This document shows positions 20,143-28,718 of a DNA stretch of 64,000 nucleotides, in pieces. The notes under the pieces were generated by a model that did not search any database, was not told the DNA's origin, and was given only the letters and a program-made list of their open reading frames with translations. The position numbers and the translations under genes are program-made. The stretch is from UBA3006 sp036746695 (GTDB lineage Bacteria; Actinomycetota; Acidimicrobiia; Acidimicrobiales; Ilumatobacteraceae), in assembly GCA_036746695.1 (NCBI GenBank), contig DAIODP010000001.1, positions 1,736,001 to 1,800,000 on the forward strand, read 5' to 3'. The number at the start of each line of letters is the position of its first letter. The stretch's first letter is position 1.

Positions 20143-21015
20143 ATGGCCAAGCGCCGTCCTCCGACCGTTCACGGTTTGGCAATCATCGACAAACCTGCAG
20201 GTGTCACCAGCCACGACGTAGTAAATCAACTGCGCAAGATTCTTGGTGAACGTCGCATTGGTCATGCAGGAACACTCGACCCCGACGCAACCGGAGTCTT
20301 GCTCGTTGGCGTGGGCTATGTAACGCGCCTTATGCAATTTCTGAGTGGCATGGACAAGACGTATACGGCTGAAGTTGTTTTTGGTACTGAAACCAACACG
20401 CTCGACAGCGCGGGTGTAGTGACAGCAACGCACGACATGCCCAATTTGAACATTGAAAAGATTCGTGAGGCAGCAGTCAAATTGACGGGCCAGATCATGC
20501 AAGTGCCGCCAATGGTCTCGGCACTGCGCGTAGACGGTCGACGGCTTCACGAACTTGAACGCGAAGGCATTGTTGTCGAGCGCAAGGCCCGACCAGTCAC
20601 TGTGTATTCGTACGACGTAGAACCAACACAAGACCCGCTCGTTGTTCGCATCGAGGTTCGTTGTTCATCGGGTACATACGTGCGCACACTTGCGGCCGAC
20701 TTGGGCACGCTGCTTGGCGGCGGCGCACACTTGCGCAATCTTCGCCGCACATCCATCGGCGATTTCACAGAACACGACGCGCTTGCGCCAGAACAGGTGA
20801 AGCTGCTGGAACCAATTACTGCGCTTCGTTCAATGACCAAAGTGATTGCCGACGAAGCAACCGCAACTGCCATACGCAATGGCAGATCACTGCCTGCATG
20901 GCCGGGCGCTTCGCCTTGGGCAGTAGTAAACGAAGAAGGCGCGCTACTTGCCGTGTACGAAGCAGATGGAGACGTTGCTAAACCATCAGTCGTTTTAGCC
21001 GAAGCGATAGCGTAA
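20143..21015 (+). CDS. truB: tRNA pseudouridine(55) synthase
   Basis: Makes pseudouridine 55 in the T loop of tRNAs. It has 290 residues; the catalytic aspartate is Asp46 in HAGTLDPDATG (41-51), with KTY and YVRTLAADLG blocks following. It is in the conserved rbfA-truB-ribF order, with 6 nt to ribF. Confidence 0.97.
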   Translation: MAKRRPPTVHGLAIIDKPAGVTSHDVVNQLRKILGERRIGHAGTLDPDATGVLLVGVGYVTRLMQFLSGMDKTYTAEVVFGTETNTLDSAGVVTATHDMPNLNIEKIREAAVKLTGQIMQVPPMVSALRVDGRRLHELEREGIVVERKARPVTVYSYDVEPTQDPLVVRIEVRCSSGTYVRTLAADLGTLLGGGAHLRNLRRTSIGDFTEHDALAPEQVKLLEPITALRSMTKVIADEATATAIRNGRSLPAWPGASPWAVVNEEGALLAVYEADGDVAKPSVVLAEAIA

Positions 21016-21021
21016 AACCTC

Positions 21022-21966
21022 GTGCTGATCATTCATGAAACCGATTCGGCGCCCGCCGACGGCCAACGCTCGGTGATCACCATTGGCGCATACGACGGTG
21101 TGCATCGCGGGCATCAAGCGGTCATTGCCCAAGTGCGAAACGAGGCGGCGCGTTTGGGCTGCCGCAGCATTGTGGTCACGTTCGACCGCCATCCCGCATC
21201 GGTGGTGCGCCCCGAATCCGCACCAAAATTGCTTACAGACATAGATCAGAAAATGGCAGCACTTGGGGCAACTGGCGTTGATGCAACATTCGTCGTTCGG
21301 TTCGACGCCGATGCCGCGCAAGAAGACCCAGCCGAATTTGTGCGCAGGGTGTTAGTAGACACCTTGCGAGCACAACTGATCGTGGTCGGGGAGGATTTCC
21401 ACTTCGGTTACAAGCGCCGCGGGAATGTTGCGCTGTTACGCGAGTTGGGCAAAGAACACGACTTCGAAGTGGTTCCAGTGCAACTCATTGCCAGGCCAGA
21501 CGGCGTTGCCGAGCCCGTAAGTTCAACTTCCATTCGTCGTGCGCTTGCGGGCGGGCAAGTCGAAGTTGCCGCAAACTTGCTTGGTCGCCCGTTTAGCGTG
21601 AGCGGCATAGTGGTGCACGGCGACAAGCGCGGGCGCACCATTGGTTTTCCTACGGCCAACATTGAAGTGCCTAACGCCATGTGCTTGCCGGCCGATGGCG
21701 TGTACTCGGGCATCGTTCAACGTGCCGACGGTTCCACGTTTGTGTGTGCAATCAACCTTGGTCGACGACCAACATTTTTCGAACACGCAGATCATTCATT
21801 GTTAGAAGCGCACTTGCTGGATTTCGACGGCGATCTGTATGGCGAGCGAGTGTCGGTCACGTTCGAGCACTTCTTGCGAAGCGAGCGCAAGTTTGAAGGC
21901 CTTGAATCGATCAAGACTCAGCTGCAACTTGATGTCGCCGCCGCCCGCGTTGCCCATCTCCGGTAG
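21022..21966 (+). CDS. ribF: Bifunctional riboflavin kinase/FAD synthetase
   Basis: Converts riboflavin to FMN and FAD. It has 314 residues. The N-terminal adenylyltransferase motif GAYDGVHRGH is at 22-31, and the C-terminal kinase motif GRTIGFPTANIE is near residue 210. It starts at GTG 21022. Unlike many actinobacteria, rpsO does not follow directly: an 8-kb insert separates them and includes riboflavin synthase (ribE), which feeds this enzyme. Confidence 0.96.
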   Translation: MLIIHETDSAPADGQRSVITIGAYDGVHRGHQAVIAQVRNEAARLGCRSIVVTFDRHPASVVRPESAPKLLTDIDQKMAALGATGVDATFVVRFDADAAQEDPAEFVRRVLVDTLRAQLIVVGEDFHFGYKRRGNVALLRELGKEHDFEVVPVQLIARPDGVAEPVSSTSIRRALAGGQVEVAANLLGRPFSVSGIVVHGDKRGRTIGFPTANIEVPNAMCLPADGVYSGIVQRADGSTFVCAINLGRRPTFFEHADHSLLEAHLLDFDGDLYGERVSVTFEHFLRSERKFEGLESIKTQLQLDVAAARVAHLR

Positions 21967-22003
21967 CGCCCCTTCCCTTTTGGTGCAGTTTTTGCCTCCC
22001 GAG

Positions 22004-22032
22004 TTGCAAAACCCTGTTCTGCTAATTATGAT
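22004..22032 (+). promoter_or_regulatory. Promoter of the rhodanese-YeeE operon
   Basis: TTGCAA (22004-22009), a 17-nt spacer and TATGAT (22027-22032) form the best consensus-like sigma70-type promoter in the window. A leader of about 60 nt with AAAGGA before the ATG follows, so this operon, unlike many others here, is not leaderless. Confidence 0.6.
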
Positions 22033-22059
22033 AAATCCGACCTGAATAGTCATAATTAG
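22022..22059 (+). promoter_or_regulatory. Inverted-repeat operator candidate
   Basis: A perfect 10-bp inverted repeat, CTAATTATGA (22022-22031) and TCATAATTAG (22050-22059), has an 18-bp spacer. The left arm covers most of the -10 of the rhodanese promoter and the right arm lies just past the expected transcription start. This is the geometry of a repressor operator, possibly sulfur-responsive. As a hairpin its loop would be long, so a protein site is more likely. Confidence 0.5.
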
Positions 22060-22102
22060 AAAACCCAATGAAATCGGGCTGTTCCCTACCGAAAGGATCT
22101 CC

Positions 22103-23086
22103 ATGATCACCAATTCCATCTCGCGCCACCGCCGGCTAGCCGGCCGGCTGGCTCTAGGCCTTGCTATTGCAATGGGCAGTATCAGCCCAGTTGCCAGCGC
22201 ATCTGCCTCCACAGCACCAGCGGCAAAGCCAACCACTCCGACAATCGTCGAGACGTCATGGCTGGAGCAGAACCTCAATAATTCGAAGGTGCGAATCATC
22301 GAAGTGAGCACCGATCCAGGCTTGTACGAAAAGGGACACATCCCGGGTGCCACCAAATTCTCATGGCACACCGACTTCGTAGATCCGGTAAACCGCGACA
22401 TCATCGAGAAGGATCGTTTTCAGAAACTCGTCCGAGCAGCCGGTGTAAATAACGACACCACCGTGGTGTTGTACGGCGACAAGAACAACTGGTTCTCTGC
22501 GTGGGGAGTTTGGATTTTCAAGACGTACGGTGCAAAAGATGTTCGAATCTTGAACGGTGGTCGCGATAAGTGGATTAAAGAAGGTCGTGCCTTTACTCCG
22601 TTGCCAGCCCCAATCGGCAAGGGTAATTTCACTGCAACTGCTGCGGACGCAAAACTCCGTGCCTTTCTTCCTGATGTTGTGAAGATCGCGAAGAAGACCG
22701 ACAAGACCACCAAATTGGTTGATATTCGTTCCGCCGATGAATTCAGCGGCAAGATTTTTGCTCCTGCGGGCTTCCAGGAACTTGCCATTCGTGCAGGACA
22801 TATTCCGGGTGCAGCGAACGTGCCTTGGTCAAACGCCGTTGGCAGTGATGGAACCTTTAAGTCGCCAGCAGACCTGAAGAAGATTTATGCCGCTGCGGGT
22901 ATCGATGGAACGAAGAAAGTCATCGTGTATTGCCGAATTGGCGAGCGCGCCGCACACACATGGTTTGTGCTCAGCCAAATTCTTGGCTACGACGTCAAGT
23001 TGTACGACGGCTCGTGGACTGAATACGGCAACTCGGTCGGTGTGCCTATTGCTAACCCAGCAGGAACTGTTTGGGGCAAGGGTTAA
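22103..23086 (+). CDS. Exported tandem-rhodanese sulfurtransferase
   Basis: Thiosulfate/3-mercaptopyruvate sulfurtransferase-like protein of 327 residues with a signal peptide (about residues 1-35, basic RHRR then hydrophobic, ASASA cleavage region). It has two rhodanese domains: an inactive one (about 50-165; YGDKNNW at the loop) and an active one (about 200-320) with Cys277 in CRIGERA. It acts outside the cytoplasmic membrane. Its stop overlaps the YeeE start as TAATG, so the pair is translationally coupled and probably processes and imports reduced sulfur. Confidence 0.9.
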   Translation: MITNSISRHRRLAGRLALGLAIAMGSISPVASASASTAPAAKPTTPTIVETSWLEQNLNNSKVRIIEVSTDPGLYEKGHIPGATKFSWHTDFVDPVNRDIIEKDRFQKLVRAAGVNNDTTVVLYGDKNNWFSAWGVWIFKTYGAKDVRILNGGRDKWIKEGRAFTPLPAPIGKGNFTATAADAKLRAFLPDVVKIAKKTDKTTKLVDIRSADEFSGKIFAPAGFQELAIRAGHIPGAANVPWSNAVGSDGTFKSPADLKKIYAAAGIDGTKKVIVYCRIGERAAHTWFVLSQILGYDVKLYDGSWTEYGNSVGVPIANPAGTVWGKG

Positions 23087-24336
23087 TGACCGAAGTCAAT
23101 GTGGTTGATGGTGGCTCTGCGATCAGCGGGGCCACCATCAGCAATATCCGATGGTCGCGGGCTGACAGTGTTCGTACGACGATCTCGGTAGCCATCGTTA
23201 TTGCGCTCGTTGTTGGCGCATATGTGTTGCAGTCCAATTCTGAGGGCGATTCAACTCCGGCATTTTCACTTCTTGTCGGCGCCAGTTTGGGCATTGTTTT
23301 TGAGCGTGGAAGATTTTGTTTCTACTGTATTTTTCGAGAGGCAATTGAAGAGCGCGTTACCCGACCACTTATTGCCGTCATCTCGGCGCTGATTGTCGGC
23401 GCAATTGGGCATGCCGTACTGTTCGGGCTGTTCTTGCCCAACCCGAAAGGCGAAGGCTTGCCGCCAAACGCGCACATTTCACCTGTCAGCCTTCCACTGA
23501 TTGCGGGTGCGTTCGCATTTGGCATTGGCATGGTGCTTTCTGGCGCATGCATCAGCGGTCATCTCTATCGGCTCGGTCAGGGTTATGTTCGCGCTATTCC
23601 CGCACTTGTGGGATCACTTGTTGGGTTCGGGCTTGGATTCATCACGTGGAACACCTTGTATCTCAATCAAATAAGTTCAAGCCCGGTGTGGTGGCTTCCA
23701 CGTTGGCTGGGGTACGGCGGTTCGCTCATCGTCACCGTTGCCGTGCTTGGTGCTCTCGGTGTGTACTTGTTGGTCATCGACAAGTCGGAAGCGGCTTCTC
23801 CGCAGCCGAGCAATTTGTCGACCCGAGAGAAACTGTTTGAGACGGTTTTTTCAAAGCGTTGGTCGCCAGCAGCTACTGGTTCGATCGTTGGCGTAATTGG
23901 TGTATTTGCCTATCTGCGTGTCACTCCACTTGGCGTGACCGCTCAATTGAGCACAGTTTCGCGAACCTTTCTTGATTCGCGCGGGCAGCTTCCCGAAGTG
24001 CTGCATGGGATCGACTTGATGAAGGGTTGCGTCGGTGTTGTAGCAAACACAATTACGAATAACGGATGGCTGATTATCGGTCTCGTTCTAGCTTCATTTG
24101 CCGCAGCAGTAGGAGGCAATCGCTTCAAGATTGCTCGACCGACCGTTGCCAATACATTCACTGCGTTACTCGGCGGTGTTTTCCTCGGCTGGGGTTCGAT
24201 GACTGCATTGGGGTGCACCGTCGGTGTGTTGCTCTCCGGCGTTCAGGCGTTTGCGCTGTCGGGCGTGGTGTTTGGAGTTGTGGTGTTCCTCGGTGTTTAT
24301 GTTGGTGTGAAGTTAAAACTGCACCGAATCAATTAA
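23086..24336 (+). CDS. YeeE/YedE (TsuA-type) sulfur transporter
   Basis: Integral membrane protein of 416 residues with about nine to ten helices, like the YeeE/TsuA thiosulfate importer. The conserved intramembrane cysteines lie in SGACISGH, KGCVGVVAN and ALGCTVG motifs, and another cysteine pair is in FCFYCIF. The ATG at 23086 shares a base with the rhodanese stop; an in-frame TTG at 23071 is less likely. Its 3' end overlaps fbiC by 4 bp. The expected job is uptake of thiosulfate or a related sulfane-sulfur compound. Confidence 0.88.
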   Translation: MTEVNVVDGGSAISGATISNIRWSRADSVRTTISVAIVIALVVGAYVLQSNSEGDSTPAFSLLVGASLGIVFERGRFCFYCIFREAIEERVTRPLIAVISALIVGAIGHAVLFGLFLPNPKGEGLPPNAHISPVSLPLIAGAFAFGIGMVLSGACISGHLYRLGQGYVRAIPALVGSLVGFGLGFITWNTLYLNQISSSPVWWLPRWLGYGGSLIVTVAVLGALGVYLLVIDKSEAASPQPSNLSTREKLFETVFSKRWSPAATGSIVGVIGVFAYLRVTPLGVTAQLSTVSRTFLDSRGQLPEVLHGIDLMKGCVGVVANTITNNGWLIIGLVLASFAAAVGGNRFKIARPTVANTFTALLGGVFLGWGSMTALGCTVGVLLSGVQAFALSGVVFGVVVFLGVYVGVKLKLHRIN

Positions 24337-26702
24337 GCCTGAATGATTGCGGGTTCGCGGTCGGGCCGTTCGTACACCGTGTTGCGCTGACGAAGAGTGC
24401 GTCCAAGTGGCGCAGAGATTTCGCGGAATGAAGCTTCTGTCATCTTTGTTCCGTGGCTTGCCCCAGCAGCACGAGAGATGTTCTCATCCATCAACGTTCC
24501 ACCCAAGTCGTTGCAGCCGGCTTGCAACAACTGTGTTGCGCCATCGTGGCCGATCTTTGTCCACGACACTTGGATGTTGTCGATTAATCCGCGATATGCA
24601 ATGCGGGCGATCGCATGCATTAGCAGTGTCTCGCGGAATGTTGGCCCGCGGCGCGATTTACGTTGCAGATAGATGGGTGAGGCCATGTGCACGAAAGGTA
24701 GGCCAACAAACTCGGTGAAGCCACCAGTGATTTCCTGCAATGCTCGGGTGCGCACAATGTGTTTTGCCCAACTGTGTGGGTGCTCGACCGAACCGAACAT
24801 GATGGTGATGTTGGATCGCAGGCCAGCCTCGTGGGCAACTTGGTGACACTCCAGCCATTCCTCAGTATTGATTTTGTCTGGGCACAAAATGGCACGAACA
24901 TCGTCGTCCAAAATTTCGGCAGCGGTGCCTGGCAATGATGCGAGCCCGGCTTCCTTCAAACGCGTGATGTATTCATACAGCGGTTCACCCAGGCGCTTGG
25001 CACCCTCGGTTACTTCCAGTGCGGTGAAGCCGTGCACGTGCATATCTGGCACTGCGTCTTTCACTGCTTGGGCAACATGGATGTAGTAGTCGCCATCGAA
25101 ATCGGGATGAATGCCGCCCTGCAACGTCACTTCGGTGGCGCCCATGTCCCATGCCTCTTTGGCGCGCTGTGCAATGTCATCCAGTGTGAGCAGGTATGGC
25201 GTGCCGCGCAAATTGAGCGAGAGCGGGCCTTTCGAGAAACCACAGAACTTGCACTTAAACGTGCACACATTGGTGTAGTTGATATTGCGGTTGTGCACCC
25301 ACGTGACAACATCACCCACTGCATCAAAGCGCAGTTTGTCGGCTACGCGAGCAATTGCGCGAACCTCTGGGCCACGGGAAGCAAACAGATCCACAATTTC
25401 CTGTTCGTTGATGCGGTGACCAAGTTCGACACCGCGCAAGATTTCGGCAACGCGCCCAGTAACGGTGTCGTTGTGTTCGTTAGTAACAAGTGTTGGTGTC
25501 GGGTTATTAGCGCCCGAATACCACTGCGTGGAGCGGTGCCCAACCAAAACAACTTCCGCTCCGTCGTGAACCACGTCTGCGGCGGTTACTTTCTCTGGCC
25601 ACACTTGGCCCGGATCGTCGCGGCCTAAGCCTTCGGCATCGCTGCGATCGAGCACAGGGAAGTGCAACTCGGGTGCAAGCCACCTGGTGGGCTGTGTTGC
25701 AAACTCTGGGTAAATCGTGAGGCGAGGCGCAAGCACTTTGCCGCGTGCCTCGCTGGCCACGCGCAACTTGTCGAGTGCTGGCCAAGGGCGCTCTGGATTT
25801 ACATGGTCGGCGGTAACGGGGGAGACGCCGCCCCAGTCGTCGATGCCTGCGTCGAGCAATACACCGAAATCATCGCTCAGGTTTGGCGGTGCTTGTAAGT
25901 GAATACTTGGGGGAAGCAATACGCGAGCAACAGCGATCGACCACATGTACTCGTCGTGTGGGCATGGTGCCTCGTGTTGCATGCCGGTACGTGGCTTAGG
26001 CAAAAAGTTCTGCACGATTACTTCTTGCACGTGTCCGTGTCGCGCATGCGACTCGGCAATTGCCATCAATGCGTCGATGCGGTCTTCGCGTGTCTCGCCA
26101 ATGCCCACCAAGATTCCTGTGGTGAATGGGATCTGCAACTCACCTGCCCACTCCAACGTGTCGAGGCGACGCTGCGGCACTTTGTCGGGCGCGCCACGAT
26201 GGCATTCCAAATCGTCGCGCAACGTTTCGATCATCATTCCCTGCGAAGGCGATACGGAACGAAGCATCTGCAGTTCGTCGCGGTACAACGCGCCGGCGTT
26301 TGCGTGCGGCAACAGACCAGTTTCGTGCAGCACCAACTGAGCCATGTCGTGCAGGTAGTGGACTGTGGAGTCGTAGCCGTTATCGGCAAGCCACTTCTTT
26401 GCAACGTCGTATCGCAGCTCTGGTCGTTCGCCCAAGGTGAACAACGCTTCGTGGCAGCCGGCGCGTGCGCCCTGCTTGGCTATTGCCAGCACCTGTTCTG
26501 CCGACATGTAGGGGTTTTCTAGGCGTGCAGGTGGCTGCGCAAAGGTGCAGTATCCGCACTTATCGCGACACAACATAGTGAGCGGAATGAACACCTTTGG
26601 CGAATAGGTGACGCGGGTGCCAAATTGCGCATCGCGAATGGTGCGAGCTTCGGCCAAAAGTGAATCTAGGGGTGTTTCTAGGACGCGCTGACGTATCGAC
26701 AA
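24333..26702 (-). CDS. fbiC: FO synthase (CofG/CofH fusion), F420 biosynthesis
   Basis: Makes the deazaflavin FO from tyrosine and 5-amino-6-ribitylamino-uracil. It has 789 residues from the chosen TTG. Two radical-SAM modules are visible: CofG with C45-x3-C49-x2-C52 (CRDKCGYC), and CofH with C480-x3-C484-x2-C487 (CTFKCKFC). The TTG at 26702 is chosen because GGAGGG lies 5 nt upstream at 26708-26713, and the protein before it does not match the family. The substrate ribitylamino-uracil comes from the riboflavin pathway (ribE is nearby). It supplies F420 for the LLM enzyme at 16005. Confidence 0.95.
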   Translation of the reverse strand: MSIRQRVLETPLDSLLAEARTIRDAQFGTRVTYSPKVFIPLTMLCRDKCGYCTFAQPPARLENPYMSAEQVLAIAKQGARAGCHEALFTLGERPELRYDVAKKWLADNGYDSTVHYLHDMAQLVLHETGLLPHANAGALYRDELQMLRSVSPSQGMMIETLRDDLECHRGAPDKVPQRRLDTLEWAGELQIPFTTGILVGIGETREDRIDALMAIAESHARHGHVQEVIVQNFLPKPRTGMQHEAPCPHDEYMWSIAVARVLLPPSIHLQAPPNLSDDFGVLLDAGIDDWGGVSPVTADHVNPERPWPALDKLRVASEARGKVLAPRLTIYPEFATQPTRWLAPELHFPVLDRSDAEGLGRDDPGQVWPEKVTAADVVHDGAEVVLVGHRSTQWYSGANNPTPTLVTNEHNDTVTGRVAEILRGVELGHRINEQEIVDLFASRGPEVRAIARVADKLRFDAVGDVVTWVHNRNINYTNVCTFKCKFCGFSKGPLSLNLRGTPYLLTLDDIAQRAKEAWDMGATEVTLQGGIHPDFDGDYYIHVAQAVKDAVPDMHVHGFTALEVTEGAKRLGEPLYEYITRLKEAGLASLPGTAAEILDDDVRAILCPDKINTEEWLECHQVAHEAGLRSNITIMFGSVEHPHSWAKHIVRTRALQEITGGFTEFVGLPFVHMASPIYLQRKSRRGPTFRETLLMHAIARIAYRGLIDNIQVSWTKIGHDGATQLLQAGCNDLGGTLMDENISRAAGASHGTKMTEASFREISAPLGRTLRQRNTVYERPDREPAIIQA

Positions 26703-26850
26703 CTGAACCCTCCGTGGGTTGAAAATGAAGTTGGATTGACAGCGCCCGACCAGGTAGCCCCACCGTGTTAGAGGAGTGAAGTTCCCTGTAAAAGTCGTGC
26801 GTCCATCACCATAGCCAACAGAGCCAGCCGCCGCAACTAATAGCTGGTGA

Positions 26851-27168
26851 TTAATTGAGCCCCAACACAGCAACGATGGCGTCATTGATCGCCCATTGAT
26901 CTTCGATATCTACTCGTCCTACGCGCTTGCCCAGTCGCTCTATTGAAACCGAGGTCATTTGTTCGACAAGAACTTTGGTTGGTTGGTTTTGGACCTGAAT
27001 GTCTGGCCTAATTGACGCCGGGCGAGCGCTTTGAGAAGTTGGCGCAACAATGACAAGGGACCGATTAAGCAAACTGTCCGATTGCAATACGACGGCAAAT
27101 CGCTTCCCTTGTATTTCGTGAGTTCCGTTCTTCTTCGGATTGAATGCATAGATGTCGCCCCTATTCAC
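26851..27168 (-). CDS. MazF/PemK-type toxin
   Basis: Ribosome-independent mRNA interferase-like protein of 105 residues. Family landmarks are GDIYAFNP, GKRFAVVLQSD, IVAPTS and VEQMTSVSIERL. It starts with GTG at 27168, overlapping the upstream RHH antitoxin gene by 8 bp. The order antitoxin then toxin is the standard one. A 148-bp gap separates it from fbiC; it holds the fbiC ribosome site and no clear terminator. Confidence 0.88.
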   Translation of the reverse strand: MNRGDIYAFNPKKNGTHEIQGKRFAVVLQSDSLLNRSLVIVAPTSQSARPASIRPDIQVQNQPTKVLVEQMTSVSIERLGKRVGRVDIEDQWAINDAIVAVLGLN

Positions 27169-27421
27169 CGAGTTCCTCCATGAACTTGGCGATATTTAGC
27201 ATTTCGGCACGGTCGATCGGGTCGGCTTCGAGCGCAGCCATTTCGGCAGCCAGTCGTTTCGGCTGGTGCAGTGCGGCGGCCGATTCTTGAATTGCGTGTC
27301 GTATCGCATCGGACTGGGACATGCCCATTTGCTGCAGTCTCTGAAGAGCACGCCGAGTTTGTGTATCCATCCGAAATGACACGAGGTCTGACACGCAGAT
27401 GACTGTATCACGATATGTCAT
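27161..27421 (-). CDS. Ribbon-helix-helix antitoxin
   Basis: CopG/RHH-type protein of 86 residues that should neutralise the MazF-like toxin and autoregulate. The ribbon strand DLVSFRMD and the helices TRRALQRLQQMGMSQSDAIRHAI fit the fold; the C-terminal 40 residues would wrap the toxin. The ATG at 27421 has GGAGC 6 nt upstream and lies inside the 3' end of the HNH gene (14-bp overlap). An alternative start at 27370 would cut the DNA-binding strand. Confidence 0.83.
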   Translation of the reverse strand: MTYRDTVICVSDLVSFRMDTQTRRALQRLQQMGMSQSDAIRHAIQESAAALHQPKRLAAEMAALEADPIDRAEMLNIAKFMEELGE

Positions 27422-28619
27422 ACAGTTGCTCCTTGGGTCGGGTGACGGCCAATTGCCGGTCGGTGCCGTGCATGCTCAGCTTCCAGCCGCCCTCGTGCAC
27501 GCTGCGGTGATGGCTTGAACACAGCGGAACCAGATTGTTCATGTCGGTTGTTCCATCGTCGCGCCAATAGCGAATGTGGTGGGGTTGACACTGTGAATGA
27601 GGAACGCAGCACTGAGGGATTGCGCATGTTGGATACATCACTTCCAGTGCCTTGCGTTGATATCGGGAAGCGAGCCGTGTTGCACGACCGACATCGAGGA
27701 CCACGCCGTTGGAGCCAAGCACGACAGGAATGATTTCGGCTTCGCACGCCATGCGGCGAATGGTTTCGATGGGTAAGTCGACGTCGTGGCCAGTGCGGAT
27801 GACGGAACGTTGATGCATGCCGTGCATCAGGGTTTGTAAGTCGATGACAACGGAAACTTCGGCGCGGGCATTTGGCGAGGATGATGCGCCGACCGAACCG
27901 TCGATGAGCGCCACAAGCGACAGCGCATTGAGGTGGCCGTACTTTCGATCGTCGGTAGGGCAGGTGTCGGGCAGAGCGCCATGGAACAGCGTCTCGACCG
28001 TGTTGTCGATGCGCCCGATGATGCGAAGCCCGCACTCTGGGTCGAGACGACCGTTGATGTGGAACATGCCGGACTCGCGGTCGACCCAGTGACGAAGCGT
28101 GGTGTCGCGGCGTTGTCGTTGCAAGGTGGTGATTCCTTCGTCGGCGTGAAGGCGCGCGACCTCGCTTTTTACCGCGCGCGCAAAATTGTCGGGGGTGGCG
28201 TGTGCTGCAACAGTGTTGAGCCATTCGCTGCGTTGTGCGAGCAGCTGGCGTTCGTCGGGGTTGAGATGATGCGCAGCGCGAGACAATGCGTCGATGTGGG
28301 CGGTGGAGATGTTGCCGTCGTTGAAAGCTTGTTCTAGTTGTGGGAATTGGCCAAGTGTGGTGGCGCGCGAAACCTCGCGATAGGCCTCGAGCCGCGAGAT
28401 GTTTGTTGCGCTAGCGAGCACCTGCTGGGGTTGGATGCTCGGCGTGGCAACGGCAAGTTGTTGTAGCCGCCTAGTGAGCGCAACCTTGCGATGATCGAGC
28501 CACTGTTGCACCTGCCCAATTTGCGCCAGCACTGAACGCACATGGGGTTCGTCGCATTCGTTGATAGCGACGTTGGCAAGGCGCTGCATTGCCTGAGCGA
28601 TTGAATCGTCGTCGTTCAC
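27408..28619 (-). CDS. DUF222/13E12-family HNH endonuclease-like protein
   Basis: Actinobacterial 13E12-repeat family protein of about 403 residues. It has a helical DUF222 region (about 30-300) and a C-terminal HNH nuclease domain: a CxxxxC cluster, HHIRYWRDDG, LVPLCSSHH and HEGGW. Such genes are multicopy and mobile-like in actinobacteria, and their role is unknown. GTG 28619 is preferred; a TTG at 28640 is also in frame. It overlaps the RHH antitoxin start by 14 bp, forming a three-gene overlapping operon. Confidence 0.87.
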   Translation of the reverse strand: MNDDDSIAQAMQRLANVAINECDEPHVRSVLAQIGQVQQWLDHRKVALTRRLQQLAVATPSIQPQQVLASATNISRLEAYREVSRATTLGQFPQLEQAFNDGNISTAHIDALSRAAHHLNPDERQLLAQRSEWLNTVAAHATPDNFARAVKSEVARLHADEGITTLQRQRRDTTLRHWVDRESGMFHINGRLDPECGLRIIGRIDNTVETLFHGALPDTCPTDDRKYGHLNALSLVALIDGSVGASSSPNARAEVSVVIDLQTLMHGMHQRSVIRTGHDVDLPIETIRRMACEAEIIPVVLGSNGVVLDVGRATRLASRYQRKALEVMYPTCAIPQCCVPHSQCQPHHIRYWRDDGTTDMNNLVPLCSSHHRSVHEGGWKLSMHGTDRQLAVTRPKEQLYDIS

Positions 28620-28718
28620 TGTTACCCCGCGCTGCGGCAATGCCGCACTAGTAATGAATGCCTAGGGGAAGGAACTACCGAACAACTTACGCCAAGGGTG
28701 TTACACCGTTACGAACGG

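Noticed and set aside
27408..28619. HNH gene as a group I/II intron homing endonuclease
   Set aside because: It has a full DUF222 region, its own start and operon overlap, and no intron-like RNA or split host gene around it.
28706..28718. CCGTT/AACGG hairpin at the end of the chorismate mutase fusion as a terminator
   Set aside because: The stem is only 5 bp, there is no T-run, and it touches the stop codon; not supportable as an intrinsic terminator.
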